A stretch of 64,000 bases of DNA from an uncultured Alkalilimnicola sp. (GCA_937951875.1 CALGAN010000018.1:60691-124690); one strand, 5' to 3'. Counted from the stretch's first letter, positions 54,042 through 63,124 are shown. Program-made: numbers and translations. Notes: generated by a model not told the origin, from the sequence alone.

Positions 54042-55379
54042 TTACAAAGAAATCCTGTGCTCCGCAGACCCCGCCCGGCGCGCCGACGCGGCTTCCGGCC
54101 GACGCCACCAATCGACCCCGAATTCGAAGGCGATGATCGCCGGCACGTCGATGTCATAGAGCGCCGGATTGACCGCGCGGCGGATGTACAGCGCCGAGCC
54201 GCCGGCCGCGGTTTCGGGCACGGCGGCGAGATTGAGCAACAGGCGCTTCTGATAGAACTCGCCATCGGGCGTGCGCACCATCAGCACGGTCGGCTTCAGG
54301 CGGTTCTCCAGCTGGCTGTCGATGACCACGCCCAGCGCGCCGTTGTTCAGCTCCACCACCGTGCCGACCGGGAAGATCCCCAGGCAGTGGATGAAAGCCT
54401 GCACCAGCTCGGCGCCGACGGTGCCCTCGCGGGCGTTGTACATCGCCTGCAGCACCTGATCGGGCGGCTGGGCGCGCCGGTAGCTGCGCTCGCTGGTCAT
54501 GGCGTCGTAGGTGTCGGCGAGGTGGACGATGCGCACATGGTCGGGGATGTTCTTCGGTCCCAAGCCCCACGGATAGCCCTTGCCGTCGATGCGCTCATGG
54601 TGCATGAGGATGATCTCGCGCACTTCGCGCGGCAGGCTGCGGTCTTCGAACACCAGCTCCACGCCCTCGACCGGATGACGCTTCACCAAGGCCCACTCCT
54701 CCGGGCTGAGCGGACCGGGCTTTCTCAGCAGCGCCTCCGGCAGCTTAGCCTTGCCGATGTCGTGCAGCAGCCCGCCCATGCCGATGTGCTCGACCTGCTC
54801 CTCGGGCAGGCTCAGGTATAGCGCGAACAGCGTGGCCAACACGCAGACGTTGAAGGCGTGCGCCGCCGCTTGGCTGTCGGCGTCGGCCAGCCTAGTCAGC
54901 CAGAGCGCCGCCGAGCTGTTCTGCGCCACTTGCGCGGCGATGCTCCGCACCAGCGGCTTGGCCTCCTCCCAGTCCGGCGCCCGGCCCAGGCGCACGTCAG
55001 CGAATACCCGGTCCACATAGGCCATGGCGGTATCGCGATCGGTGAGCGCCGGGCGCGCGCGCTGCACGAAGCGGTGCTTGCTCGGATAGCGCTCGATCAG
55101 CGGCTCGGCGCCGGCTTCGGGATCGGCGGCTTCCAGCACACCGCCGGCGCTGGCGAACTCGACCGCCAGTGCGGTGTAAGCGGAGGGCCGACAGCGCAAC
55201 TCCTCCACGTACACGTAGCTGCAGTACTGCTGGAGAATCCTCAGCTCTTCGTCGTTTTGGATTTCGAAGCCCTGGAACATGACCGGGACTTCTTCCCAGG
55301 GACGGTCCAGTTCGGCGACGTAGAGGCCATGCCGCAGCATGTCCACCGGCACCCGGACCAGATAACGCGAGAGGCTCAT
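54042..55379 (-). CDS. HD-GYP-type cyclic-di-GMP phosphodiesterase with DUF3391
   Basis: This 445-residue cytoplasmic protein has an N-terminal DUF3391 domain (about residues 1-120) and a C-terminal HD-GYP domain with LLHDIGK (H206, D207, K210) and HHERIDGKGYP (260-270). The metal and GYP residues are intact, so it is likely an active phosphodiesterase. The DUF3391 section is a usual partner. It is one of three c-di-GMP genes in the window. The ATG at 55379 has CGGAA upstream and an AT-rich patch behind it. Confidence 0.93.
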   Translation of the reverse strand: MSLSRYLVRVPVDMLRHGLYVAELDRPWEEVPVMFQGFEIQNDEELRILQQYCSYVYVEELRCRPSAYTALAVEFASAGGVLEAADPEAGAEPLIERYPSKHRFVQRARPALTDRDTAMAYVDRVFADVRLGRAPDWEEAKPLVRSIAAQVAQNSSAALWLTRLADADSQAAAHAFNVCVLATLFALYLSLPEEQVEHIGMGGLLHDIGKAKLPEALLRKPGPLSPEEWALVKRHPVEGVELVFEDRSLPREVREIILMHHERIDGKGYPWGLGPKNIPDHVRIVHLADTYDAMTSERSYRRAQPPDQVLQAMYNAREGTVGAELVQAFIHCLGIFPVGTVVELNNGALGVVIDSQLENRLKPTVLMVRTPDGEFYQKRLLLNLAAVPETAAGGSALYIRRAVNPALYDIDVPAIIAFEFGVDWWRRPEAASARRAGSAEHRISL

Positions 55380-55655
55380 AACTTATTGTTCCGCTATAGA
55401 AAGCCCAGCCGGACGAACCCATCGGGCCGCGCAGCGTTCACGGGCAAGTGTCGGCCAAGCGAAGCCTTCCGCACCGCGAACGAAGTCCCACTAACGGCAT
55501 ATTCCGTCAGCGGCCCGCACATCGCGCCGTCCCCTCGCGCGATCGCCGCAAGGCCTAGCTTGACGAACCCCTCTGCGGATGGCCAGACACGCCGCCCAGG
55601 ACAAGCCCTAAGGCGTCGTCCGCGGGCGGGAATCATGGAAAATGACGGCTGGCCG

Positions 55656-56282
55656 CTACTCCAGGCCGCGGACGCCGTGGGCGTCGATCCGCGGCAGCTG
55701 CCAGCCGTAGCGCACCGCCAGCATGCGGAAGGTAAAGCCGATCATCAGCGCCAGAATCGACGCGACATCGGCGGACACGTGCAGCCGCTGCAGGCCGACG
55801 TAGATCACGCCGGTAGCGATCGCCACCGTGGCGTACAGCTCCCGGCTCAGCACCAGCGGAATCTCGTTGCATAACAGGTCGCGGAGCACGCCGCCGAACA
55901 CGCCGGTGATCATACCGGCGAGCACCACGATGACCGGATTCAGCCCCATGCCCAGCGCCACGTCGCAACCGATCACCACGAATGCCACCAGCCCCAGGCC
56001 GTCGACGATCAGGAACGCGCGCCGCAGCCGGTGCAGATGGCGCGCGACCAGCGCCGCCAGCAGCGCCGCGCCGCCGGTGAACGCCAGGTATTCGGGATGG
56101 GCGATCCAGCCCACCGGGTAGTGGCCGAGCAGCATGTCCCGCACCGTGCCCCCGCCCAGCGCGGTGACGATGCCGACCAAGCAGATGCCGAACAGATCCA
56201 TGCCGCGCCGCATGCCCATGATGGCGCCGGACATCGCCTCGGCGATGATCGCGATCACGTAGAGGATGTGCAGCAGGGTCAC
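55656..56282 (-). CDS. TRIC-type cation channel / YadS family protein
   Basis: This 208-residue membrane protein has about seven helices in two inverted repeats. Each repeat carries the characteristic Gly-Gly-x-x-Arg-Asp pattern: GGGTVRDMLLGHYPVGWI (residues about 44-61) and GGVLRDLLCNEIP (about 128-140). Bacterial members of this family (UPF0126/TRIC) form ion channels or glycine-like transporters. It is divergent from an ArgP-like regulator that may control it. Confidence 0.88.
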   Translation of the reverse strand: MTLLHILYVIAIIAEAMSGAIMGMRRGMDLFGICLVGIVTALGGGTVRDMLLGHYPVGWIAHPEYLAFTGGAALLAALVARHLHRLRRAFLIVDGLGLVAFVVIGCDVALGMGLNPVIVVLAGMITGVFGGVLRDLLCNEIPLVLSRELYATVAIATGVIYVGLQRLHVSADVASILALMIGFTFRMLAVRYGWQLPRIDAHGVRGLE

Positions 56283-56349
56283 GTGGTACCGGCCTCGTCC
56301 GACGCTGAAGCGAGGCGCGGATTATCGGCGACGACGGCGGTGGTATTGA

Positions 56350-56395
56350 ATATGGCTAAGTAAATTTCGACTATCCTAAATATTATTTAAGGTTG
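56350..56395. promoter_or_regulatory. AT-rich divergent promoter/operator region
   Basis: Between the TRIC and ArgP-like genes lies an AT-rich island holding TAAATATTATTTA, an inverted repeat. LysR-family proteins usually bind such divergent gaps, but a full T-N11-A operator is not certain. Confidence 0.4.
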
Positions 56396-56405
56396 GACCG
56401 ACCGG

Positions 56406-57314
56406 ATGAATCTCGATCCCAAACAGACCGAAGCGTTCCGCTGGGTGATCGAAACCGGCAGCTTCGAGCAGGCCGCGCAGCGCCTGCACCTCACCCCGGC
56501 CGCGGTGTCGCTGCGGGTGCGGTCGTTGGAGAGCGCGCTCGGCAACGCGCTGGTGGTGCGCAGTCGGCCCTGCCGCCCCACGCCCACCGGCCAGCGCCTG
56601 CTGCAATACCTGCGCCGCGCCGCGCTGCTGGAGGAGGATCTGTTGGCCGACCTGGCGGTGCAGGAGGACGCGCCGCTGACGGTGGTGGCGGCGATCAACG
56701 CCGACAGCCTCGGCACCTGGTTCTTCCCGGCGCTGGCGCAAGTGCTGATCCGCGAGCGCGTGCTGCTCGACCTGGTGGTGGAGGACCAGGACCACACCTA
56801 CCAGCTGCTGGAGTCGGGGCTGGCGATCGGCTGCGTCAGCACCCAGCCCAAGCCGATGCGCGGCTGCACCGCCGCGCCGCTCGGCAGCATGCGCTACCGG
56901 CTGGTGGCCGCGGCCGGCTTCAAGGAGCGCTATTTCCCGCAAGGGCTCAACCGCAGCGCGGCGCGCGTCGCCCCGGTGGTAGCCTACACGCGCAAGGACG
57001 CCCTGCAGTCATCGTTCCTGCTGCGGCACTTCGGGCTGCCGGAAGGCGCCTATCCCTGCCACTACGTGCCGGGCATGGAGGCGCATTTCGCGGCGATCCG
57101 CTACGGCCTGGGCTACGGCATGGTGCCGGAGCTGCTGCTGGGCGAGGCGCTCGCCCAGGGCGAGGTGGTCGACTTGGCGCCGCACGCGCCGCTGGACATC
57201 GCCCTGTACTGGCACACCTGGACGGTGCAGTCGCCGCGCATGGAGCAGCTCTCGAGGCAGATCCTCGAAGCCGCCCCGAAGATCCTGGCGCCGCCGCAAG
57301 CGGTGCAGGCCTGA
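56406..57314 (+). CDS. ArgP/IciA-like LysR-family regulator
   Basis: This 302-residue LysR regulator has a winged helix at residues 5-62 (TGSFEQAAQRLHLTPAAVSLRV), close to ArgP/IciA, and an effector domain with DSLGTWFFPALAQ and RYGLGYGMVPELLL. ArgP controls argO and other amino-acid and DNA-replication genes in E. coli; here the divergent neighbour is a TRIC-type channel. The HTH and length fit. The ligand is unknown. Confidence 0.85.
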   Translation: MNLDPKQTEAFRWVIETGSFEQAAQRLHLTPAAVSLRVRSLESALGNALVVRSRPCRPTPTGQRLLQYLRRAALLEEDLLADLAVQEDAPLTVVAAINADSLGTWFFPALAQVLIRERVLLDLVVEDQDHTYQLLESGLAIGCVSTQPKPMRGCTAAPLGSMRYRLVAAAGFKERYFPQGLNRSAARVAPVVAYTRKDALQSSFLLRHFGLPEGAYPCHYVPGMEAHFAAIRYGLGYGMVPELLLGEALAQGEVVDLAPHAPLDIALYWHTWTVQSPRMEQLSRQILEAAPKILAPPQAVQA

Positions 57315-57324
57315 CGGTCCCGCC

Positions 57325-57963
57325 CTACTTGCGGGTCTGGCCGACCGGCAGCGCCGCGGCCCGCTCCCAGTCGCCCGAGGCGAACCAAGGGTCGCCTTGC
57401 AGGTAGGCGCGCAGCATCGGCAGGCTGTCGAAACCCCAGATGAGCTTGTCGTCCACCTCGTAGGTCGGCACGCCGAACACGCCGCGCGCCAGCGCCGCGT
57501 CGGTGTTGGCCTTGAGCTCCGCCTTCACGGCGTCGTCGGTGGGGGCGCGCCACGGCTGCAACCGCTCGCGCAGGATGTCCAGCTGCTGCGGATCGGCGGC
57601 GTCGGCGCCGCTGCGCCAGACCTGGCGGAACACCGCCTCCGCCACCTCGCGCTCGATCAGCCCATCCCGGCCGCAGGCGAGCGCCAGGCGCAGCGCGCCC
57701 AACGGATTGAACGGATGGGCCGCCGGCAGCCGCAGCGGAACGCCGTGGCTGTGCGCCAGCCACAGCACCTGCCGATAGGTCCAGTCGCGCTTGGGCGCGA
57801 TCTCGGCCGGACCGAGCTGGCCGTGATGCTTGAGGAACGCTGCGAACAGCACCGGCCGGTACTGCACTTGGTAATCCAGCCCCGCCAGGACTTCGGGCAG
57901 CTTCTCGAAAGCGAGATAGGCGTAGGGCGAAATGAAATCCAGGTAGAAAGTGATCCGCTTCAT
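57325..57963 (-). CDS. 2-Hydroxychromene-2-carboxylate isomerase-like DsbA-fold protein
   Basis: This 212-residue kappa/DsbA-type glutathione-dependent isomerase has a likely catalytic Ser (S12) in DFISPYAYLA, KRDWTYRQ and GVFGVPTYEVDDKLIWGFDS, the glutathione-binding cis-Pro region. NahD of naphthalene degradation is the known example. No naphthalene genes adjoin. It is the last of an operon that begins with the MFS gene and a 43-residue membrane peptide. Confidence 0.88.
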   Translation of the reverse strand: MKRITFYLDFISPYAYLAFEKLPEVLAGLDYQVQYRPVLFAAFLKHHGQLGPAEIAPKRDWTYRQVLWLAHSHGVPLRLPAAHPFNPLGALRLALACGRDGLIEREVAEAVFRQVWRSGADAADPQQLDILRERLQPWRAPTDDAVKAELKANTDAALARGVFGVPTYEVDDKLIWGFDSLPMLRAYLQGDPWFASGDWERAAALPVGQTRK

Positions 57964-57993
57964 GCCGCCGGGCTCCCGTTCTTGCTGTCGCGC

Positions 57994-58125
57994 TCAGCAA
58001 AGCCGGGTGCCGAGCAGCAGCATGCCCGCGTCGGCCGCCTGCCAACCCCACCAGACCGCGGCGAGCGCCGCCGCCGCGGCGATGAGCCCCAGCAAACCGA
58101 ACAGGGAGCGACGCCAACCGCTCAT
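57994..58125 (-). CDS. 43-residue single-helix membrane peptide
   Basis: A start codon ATG at 58125 overlaps the MFS stop (ATGA), giving a 43-residue peptide. It starts MSGWRRSLFGLLGLIAAAAA, has one membrane helix, and ends in GMLLLGTRLC. Its stop lies 30 bases before the isomerase start. The 4-base overlap implies translational coupling to the MFS gene. Basic residues precede the helix, predicting a cytoplasmic N-terminus. I recognise no family. It may be a small accessory subunit of the transporter. Confidence 0.6.
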   Translation of the reverse strand: MSGWRRSLFGLLGLIAAAAALAAVWWGWQAADAGMLLLGTRLC

Positions 58126-59327
58126 ACGCGTGCCTCGCTAAGCGCCGGACGTTCGATCGGCCGCTCGCTGACGAACCAGTGCAGCACCGCGGCCACCACA
58201 CCCAGCAGGATAGCCAGCTTCCACACCACGTCATAGTCGCCGGTGATGTCGTAGAGATAACCGCCCAGCCACACGCCGACGAACGAGCCGAGCTGGTGGA
58301 ACAGGAACACGATGCCGCCGAGCATGGACAGGTGGCGCACGCCGAACACCGCGGCCACCACGCCGTTGGTGAGCGGCACCGTGGATAGCCATAGCAGACC
58401 GATGGCGACGCCGAACGCGTAGGCGCTAACCGGCGTCAGCGGCACCAGCAGGAACACCGCGATCACCACGCTGCGGGTCAGATACAGGGACGCCAGCAGC
58501 CGCGGCTTGGAATACTGCCCGCCCAGCCAGCCGGCCAGATAGGTGCCGAAGATGTTGAACAGCCCCACCAGCGCCAGCACCGTGCTGCCGACGCGCGCGG
58601 CGATGCCCTGATCGAACAGGTAGCCAGGCAGGTGCACGGCGATGAACACCACCTGGAAGCCGCACACGAAGAACCCCAGGCACAGCAGCCAGAAGCCGCG
58701 ATGGCCGGCCGCCTCACTCAGCGCCTCGCCCAGCGACAGCCCGCCGCCGGTCAGCACCGGACGATCATGCAGCATGGCCCCCAGCGGCACCATCAGCGCG
58801 CCGATGGCCGCCATCACCAGCAGCGCCGCCGACCAGCCCAACCACTCCAGCAGGCCCAGCGTGCCCGGCAGCATGGCGAACTGGCCGAACGAACCGGCGG
58901 CGCTGACGATGCCCATGGCCATGCTGCGTTTCTCCGGCGCGACGGCGCGCCCGACCGCCCCCAGCACCACCGAGAAGGTGGTGCCGGACAAACCGATGCC
59001 GATCAGCAACCCAGCCGACAGGGTCATGCCCAGCGCCGTCTCGGACAGCCCCATGCACAGCAGGCCCAAGGCGTAGAGCGCGCCGCCCACCGCCGCCGTA
59101 CGAGCGGCGCCGAAGCGATCGGCCAGCGCGCCGGCGAACGGCTGTGCCAAACCCCACATCAGGTTCTGCACCGCCAACGCGAAGGCGAACACCCCGCGGC
59201 CCCAGCCCAGATCGCTGCTCATCGGTTCGAGAAAGAGCCCGAAGCCGTGGCGCAGCCCCATGGCCAGGGTCACCAACAGGCTGCCGACGATCAATACCAG
59301 AAGCGAGTTGCGGCGCAGCGTGCTCAT
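58122..59327 (-). CDS. Major facilitator superfamily transporter
   Basis: This 401-residue protein has twelve helices. It contains GLAQPFAGALADRFGAARTA (the motif-A loop between helices 2 and 3) and a second-half copy near FGTYLAGWLGGQYSKPRL. It resembles organic-acid carriers (OFA/monocarboxylate type). The ATG at 59327 has GAGAG 6 bases upstream; an open frame extends to 59540 but adds an Arg-rich, non-membrane stretch. First gene of the operon with the 43-residue peptide and the isomerase. Confidence 0.88.
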   Translation of the reverse strand: MSTLRRNSLLVLIVGSLLVTLAMGLRHGFGLFLEPMSSDLGWGRGVFAFALAVQNLMWGLAQPFAGALADRFGAARTAAVGGALYALGLLCMGLSETALGMTLSAGLLIGIGLSGTTFSVVLGAVGRAVAPEKRSMAMGIVSAAGSFGQFAMLPGTLGLLEWLGWSAALLVMAAIGALMVPLGAMLHDRPVLTGGGLSLGEALSEAAGHRGFWLLCLGFFVCGFQVVFIAVHLPGYLFDQGIAARVGSTVLALVGLFNIFGTYLAGWLGGQYSKPRLLASLYLTRSVVIAVFLLVPLTPVSAYAFGVAIGLLWLSTVPLTNGVVAAVFGVRHLSMLGGIVFLFHQLGSFVGVWLGGYLYDITGDYDVVWKLAILLGVVAAVLHWFVSERPIERPALSEARV

Positions 59328-59680
59328 CGATGCTCTCTCGTTGTCGAGTAATGGTCGCGCGACCGACCTTGGCCGCGGGCGTGGTCCGACCCGAGCCGTC
59401 ACCGCCGACCGGCGGGACCGACTCGGACGAGCGCGGAAATTCGCCATTGTCACACGGGACGGCCGGTCCGGAATATCAGGAATTGCGCGTAATGCGCGGC
59501 GCCCTTCCCACGCGGTGTCCACCGAAAGTCCTAATACCAATGGCCGTCCGGCCTAACGCCGATGGCCAATATCCGCGCCGAGACGACGCCGCTAGAGTGG
59601 CGGGCGGACGACGCGGCGTACCACGTCCTTCGCAGGTACGCCCGCGGCGACAGGATCCACCACGACAGGACGCCCCGCGA
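59328..59680. other. 353-base divergent intergenic region
   Basis: It lies between the MFS and lipoprotein genes, both reading outward. The MFS frame stays open to 59540 but lacks family sequence and a good start. No strong palindrome or terminator is visible. An AATACCAATGG-type patch at about 59532 is the only AT-rich segment. Confidence 0.5.
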
Positions 59681-60388
59681 ATGAACCGCTCTCGCCCTTC
59701 CCGCATACGCTGCGCCCTTGCCCTTCTGCCACTGCTGCTGGCCGCCTGCGGCGGCGGCAGCGGCGGCTCTTCGCGATCCCCGGATGACACCGGCGGCACC
59801 ATGCCGCCGGCGGCGACCCCGGTCGGCACCGCCACCGGTCCGGCCGTGACGGCCACGATCGGCGCCGACGGCGGCAGCCTGACCGGCGCCGACGGTCGGC
59901 TGACCCTGGTCGTTCCGCCCGGCGCGGTGGACCAGGACACGACTTTCTCCATCCAGCCCATCGAGAATCACGCCCATGGCCGTATCGGCGGCGGCTACCG
60001 CCTGCGGCCGGACGACGTGCGTTTCGCCCAACCGCTGCGGCTGACTTTCGGCTACGCCGACGACGAGCTGGCCGGCACCGGCCCTACGGCCCTGGGCGCC
60101 GCCTTCCAGCGCGCCGATCGGGTGTGGCAGTGGGCCGGAACGCCCACCGTGGACGCCACCGCCCGCACCGTGACCGTGGAAACCGACCACTTCAGCGACT
60201 GGGCGCTGGTGGCCGGCCTGCGGCTGCGGCCGGGCAGGGCCACCGTCGCCACCAGCGATTCGGTCGCCCTCAAGGTGATCCACTGTTACGCCGTGCCCGA
60301 GGAAGGGCTCCTGGCGCCGCTGGTGGGCTTCCGCTGCGACCAGGGCGAGGGCGCGCCGCCGCCCGCCGATTCCTCGGTGAGCGAGTGA
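59681..60388 (+). CDS. ZU5-like domain lipoprotein, 5' half of an interrupted gene
   Basis: This 235-residue lipoprotein has lipobox LLAAC (C23) followed by a Gly-rich linker. A ZU5-like domain spans about residues 55-165 (IGADGGSLTGADGRLTLVVP, PGAVDQDTTFSIQPI). It ends at TGA (60386-60388) immediately after SSVSE, where the family's Ig-like continuation expects tryptophan. The frame then resumes without a break as AVNGVAGGSAATGTVAGG. The whole would run from 59681 to 61063 (460 codons). Interpret this as a nonsense TGG-to-TGA change, a sequencing error, or read-through. The ATG has AGGA about 10 bases upstream. Confidence 0.75.
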   Translation: MNRSRPSRIRCALALLPLLLAACGGGSGGSSRSPDDTGGTMPPAATPVGTATGPAVTATIGADGGSLTGADGRLTLVVPPGAVDQDTTFSIQPIENHAHGRIGGGYRLRPDDVRFAQPLRLTFGYADDELAGTGPTALGAAFQRADRVWQWAGTPTVDATARTVTVETDHFSDWALVAGLRLRPGRATVATSDSVALKVIHCYAVPEEGLLAPLVGFRCDQGEGAPPPADSSVSE

Positions 60389-60400
60389 GCGGTCAACGGT

Positions 60401-61063
60401 GTGGCCGGCGGCAGCGCCGCCACCGGCACCGTGGCCGGCGGCGCCGGCAGCGCCACCTTCACGGCCCCCGCCACGGCCCCCGACCCCGCCACGGTCACCG
60501 TCAGCGCCCGAGTGCCGCGCGCCGACGGCGGCGTGACGCTGCTGCTGTCCGACATCACCATCATCCAGGACGGCGACTACGCCGGCACCTTCAGCTACGA
60601 ATCCCGGACGTTCAGCGTCCGTCCGTCCACCATCCGCTGGTTCCGCACCCAGGACACGCCCGGCCTGGCCGTGTATGCCCCCACCGGCGCGCTGAATCTG
60701 CTCATCACCGAGGAGGACTGCGAGCCGCTGGCGGTCACCGCGCCCATCGCCGCCGACGGCCTGGCGTCGCTCATGACGGTGTTCCGCGCGGCGGGCGGTG
60801 CGCAGGCCAACGAGTACCGCTTCTATCTCCAGGCCGAGGGTGCGGTGACGCTGCAATGCGGCGGACCGGAGCCGGAGCGCGACCGCTACACCATCGACTG
60901 GAACCTGGCCGAGCGCGTGATCATGGCCATCGGCATCTGCCCGGATCAGCCGCTGCCGAGCTACGGCGACGAAGCGCTGCTCGCCGGCAGCTACAGCTGC
61001 CCGGGCGACGAGGACAACGGCTACAGCGCCACCTGGGAATTCCGGGGAAGCACCAAGAAGTAG
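60401..61063 (+). pseudogene. 3' half of the interrupted lipoprotein gene
   Basis: In the same frame as 59681-60388, separated only by a TGA. It begins with an Ig-like strand phrase, VNGVAGGSAATGTVAGG, then ATFTAPATAPDPATVTVSA (a bacterial Ig-like signature), then a beta-rich domain with FSYESRTFSVRP and a closing DNGYSATWEFRG. No ribosome site precedes the first possible start (GTG at 60401), so independent translation is unlikely. Confidence 0.7.
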
Positions 61064-61330
61064 GCGCCGCAGCCCTAAGGCGGCGAGGAATGCAGGGACG
61101 CGCCTCCTCCTCAAAGCCGCCGCATCCCCACCTCGCGGCTCGCCCGTATCGGGCGAGCCCAGCGCCTGATACAGACCGCGCCCGCTGCGTCCCGCGGGCA
61201 GGGCTCCCCCCCTCCCCTCCCTCCCCGCCCGGTTCGCCGCCCCGTCGGCGCCGGGCTATGCTCTTCGCCAGAGCCCGGTCGTGGTGGCCACCGCCGGTCC
61301 CTGAAGGAAAACCAAGCGAAAGAGGTGGGT

Positions 61331-63124
61331 ATGGCGCCGACGGCGGCCGCTCCGAGCCCGCAAGTGCAGCGGGAAGCGTTCGATCGCATGCACGCGATGC
61401 TGCGCGGAGCGCAGGCGCTGATGCCGGCGCTGCCGCTGATCCTGACCGCGGCGCTCTGGCCCCGCCTGGGCGGCTGGCTGGGCGTCGCCCTGCTGCTGTG
61501 GGCGCTGCGGCAGCTGGTGGTGCGCCGCTACCCGCGCGGCGCCGAGCTGCCACGCCTGCGGCGCTGGGCCTCCGAGGTGGCGGTGGTCGACCTGCTCGGC
61601 GGCCTGAACTGGGGCCTGGCGGGACTCTCGTTCCTGGTGCCGGACTCGGCACCGCTGCAGATGCTGCTCATCACCATGATCGTCGGCATCTCGGTGGGCT
61701 CGATCTTCGCTACCGCCTACTGGCCGCGCTCGCTGTTCGCCTACTCCTTGCCCGCGGTGGGCCTCACCGCCGTGGGCCTGGCGCTGGAAGGCACGGCCGG
61801 GAGCCTGGGCGCGGCCGCGGCGCTGCTGGTGTACCTGGCCATCCTCGGCAAGATCATGCGCCAGGCCCACGGCACCGCCATGCAGGCCATCGCCCTGCAG
61901 TTCGAGAACCTGGCCCTGGTGGAGGAGCTGCGCGCCCAAAAGGAGCTGGCCGAACAGGCCAGCCTCGCCAAATCCCGCTTCCTCGCCGCTGCCAGCCACG
62001 ACCTGCGCCAGCCGTTGCATGCCCTGGGCCTGTTCGTCAGCGCGCTGCGGGAGCGGGCGGCGGCGCCGGAGCTGCAGCCCCTGGTGAGCCGCATCGAGCG
62101 CAGCGTCGGCGCGCTGGAGGGACTGCTCAACGCCCTGCTGGACGTCTCTCGGCTGGACGCCGGCGTGGTAGAGCCGCAGGTTCGGGCGTTCCCGGCGCGG
62201 GAGCTGTTCGGCCGGCTGTCGGCGGAGTTCGCGCCGCTGGCCCAGGCTAAGGGCCTGGCCTGGCGCTGCCAGGGGCCGGCGCTGGCCCTGCGGACCGACC
62301 CGGCCCTGCTGGAAACCATCCTGCGCAATCTCATGAGTAACGCCATCCGCTACACCCGCCAGGGCGAAGTGGCGGTGGAATGGCGCGCGGAGGGGCAAGA
62401 CGTGGTCGTGACGGTGTGGGACACCGGCATCGGCATCCCGGCGCAGCACCAGGATGACGTGTTCCGGGAGTTCTTCCAGCTCCACAACCCGGAGCGCGAC
62501 CGGGAAAAGGGCATGGGGCTAGGCCTGGCCATCGTCGACCGGCTCACCCGCCTGCTCGGCCACCCCTTGGCGTTGCGCTCGACGCCTGGCGAAGGCACCA
62601 CCTTCGAGCTGCGCGTACCCGCCGCCTCCGAACCGGCAGCGACGGCCGCGCCCACGGTCGAGCGGAACGACGACGGCGCGCTGCGGGTGCTGGTGATCGA
62701 CGACGAAGCGGCGGTGCGGGAAGCGATGACGCTACTGCTGGAGGAGTGGGGCTATCACGTGCTGGCCGTGGAGTCCGCCGACACGGCGCTGGCGGTCCTG
62801 AACCAAGCGCCGCAAGCCATCGTCAGCGACTACCGGCTGCGCGGGGAAGCTACCGGCGCCGAGGCCATCCGCCGCGTCCAAGACGCCTGGGGCGCGGCCA
62901 TCCCGGCCCTGCTCGTCACCGGCGATACCGCGCCCGAGCGGCTGCAAGCGGCCAAGGACAGCGGCTATCCCCTGCTGCACAAGCCGGTCGCGCCGGCTCG
63001 GCTGCGCAGCTTCCTGCGGCGGGCCGCCGCTCAACGCGAGACGGCGCTCAGCCCTCCGGCAGCAGTCCCAACCGCTGGGCGGCCCGCAGCGCCTGCGCCC
63101 GATTGCGCACATCCAGGGCCTTGA
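61331..63124 (+). CDS. Membrane hybrid histidine kinase with receiver
   Basis: This 597-residue protein has about six membrane helices in its first 180 residues without a large periplasmic domain. The HisKA box is AAASHDLRQPLHALG (H223), the ATPase part has NAIRYT, DTGIGIP and GMGLGLAI, and a receiver (about 460-575) has VIDDEAAVRE, SDYRLRG and HKPV. The SHDLRQPLHAL signature marks kinases commonly paired with NarL-type regulators. The ATG at 61331 has GAGG 6 bases upstream. Its last 77 bases overlap the convergent regulator gene; the extra C-terminal residues are Pro/Ala-rich. Confidence 0.9.
   Translation: MAPTAAAPSPQVQREAFDRMHAMLRGAQALMPALPLILTAALWPRLGGWLGVALLLWALRQLVVRRYPRGAELPRLRRWASEVAVVDLLGGLNWGLAGLSFLVPDSAPLQMLLITMIVGISVGSIFATAYWPRSLFAYSLPAVGLTAVGLALEGTAGSLGAAAALLVYLAILGKIMRQAHGTAMQAIALQFENLALVEELRAQKELAEQASLAKSRFLAAASHDLRQPLHALGLFVSALRERAAAPELQPLVSRIERSVGALEGLLNALLDVSRLDAGVVEPQVRAFPARELFGRLSAEFAPLAQAKGLAWRCQGPALALRTDPALLETILRNLMSNAIRYTRQGEVAVEWRAEGQDVVVTVWDTGIGIPAQHQDDVFREFFQLHNPERDREKGMGLGLAIVDRLTRLLGHPLALRSTPGEGTTFELRVPAASEPAATAAPTVERNDDGALRVLVIDDEAAVREAMTLLLEEWGYHVLAVESADTALAVLNQAPQAIVSDYRLRGEATGAEAIRRVQDAWGAAIPALLVTGDTAPERLQAAKDSGYPLLHKPVAPARLRSFLRRAAAQRETALSPPAAVPTAGRPAAPAPDCAHPGP

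Noticed and set aside
59328..59540. N-terminal extension of the MFS gene
   Set aside because: It is an Arg/Pro-rich stretch lacking membrane character, and the ATG at 59327 has a better ribosome site and fits the first helix.
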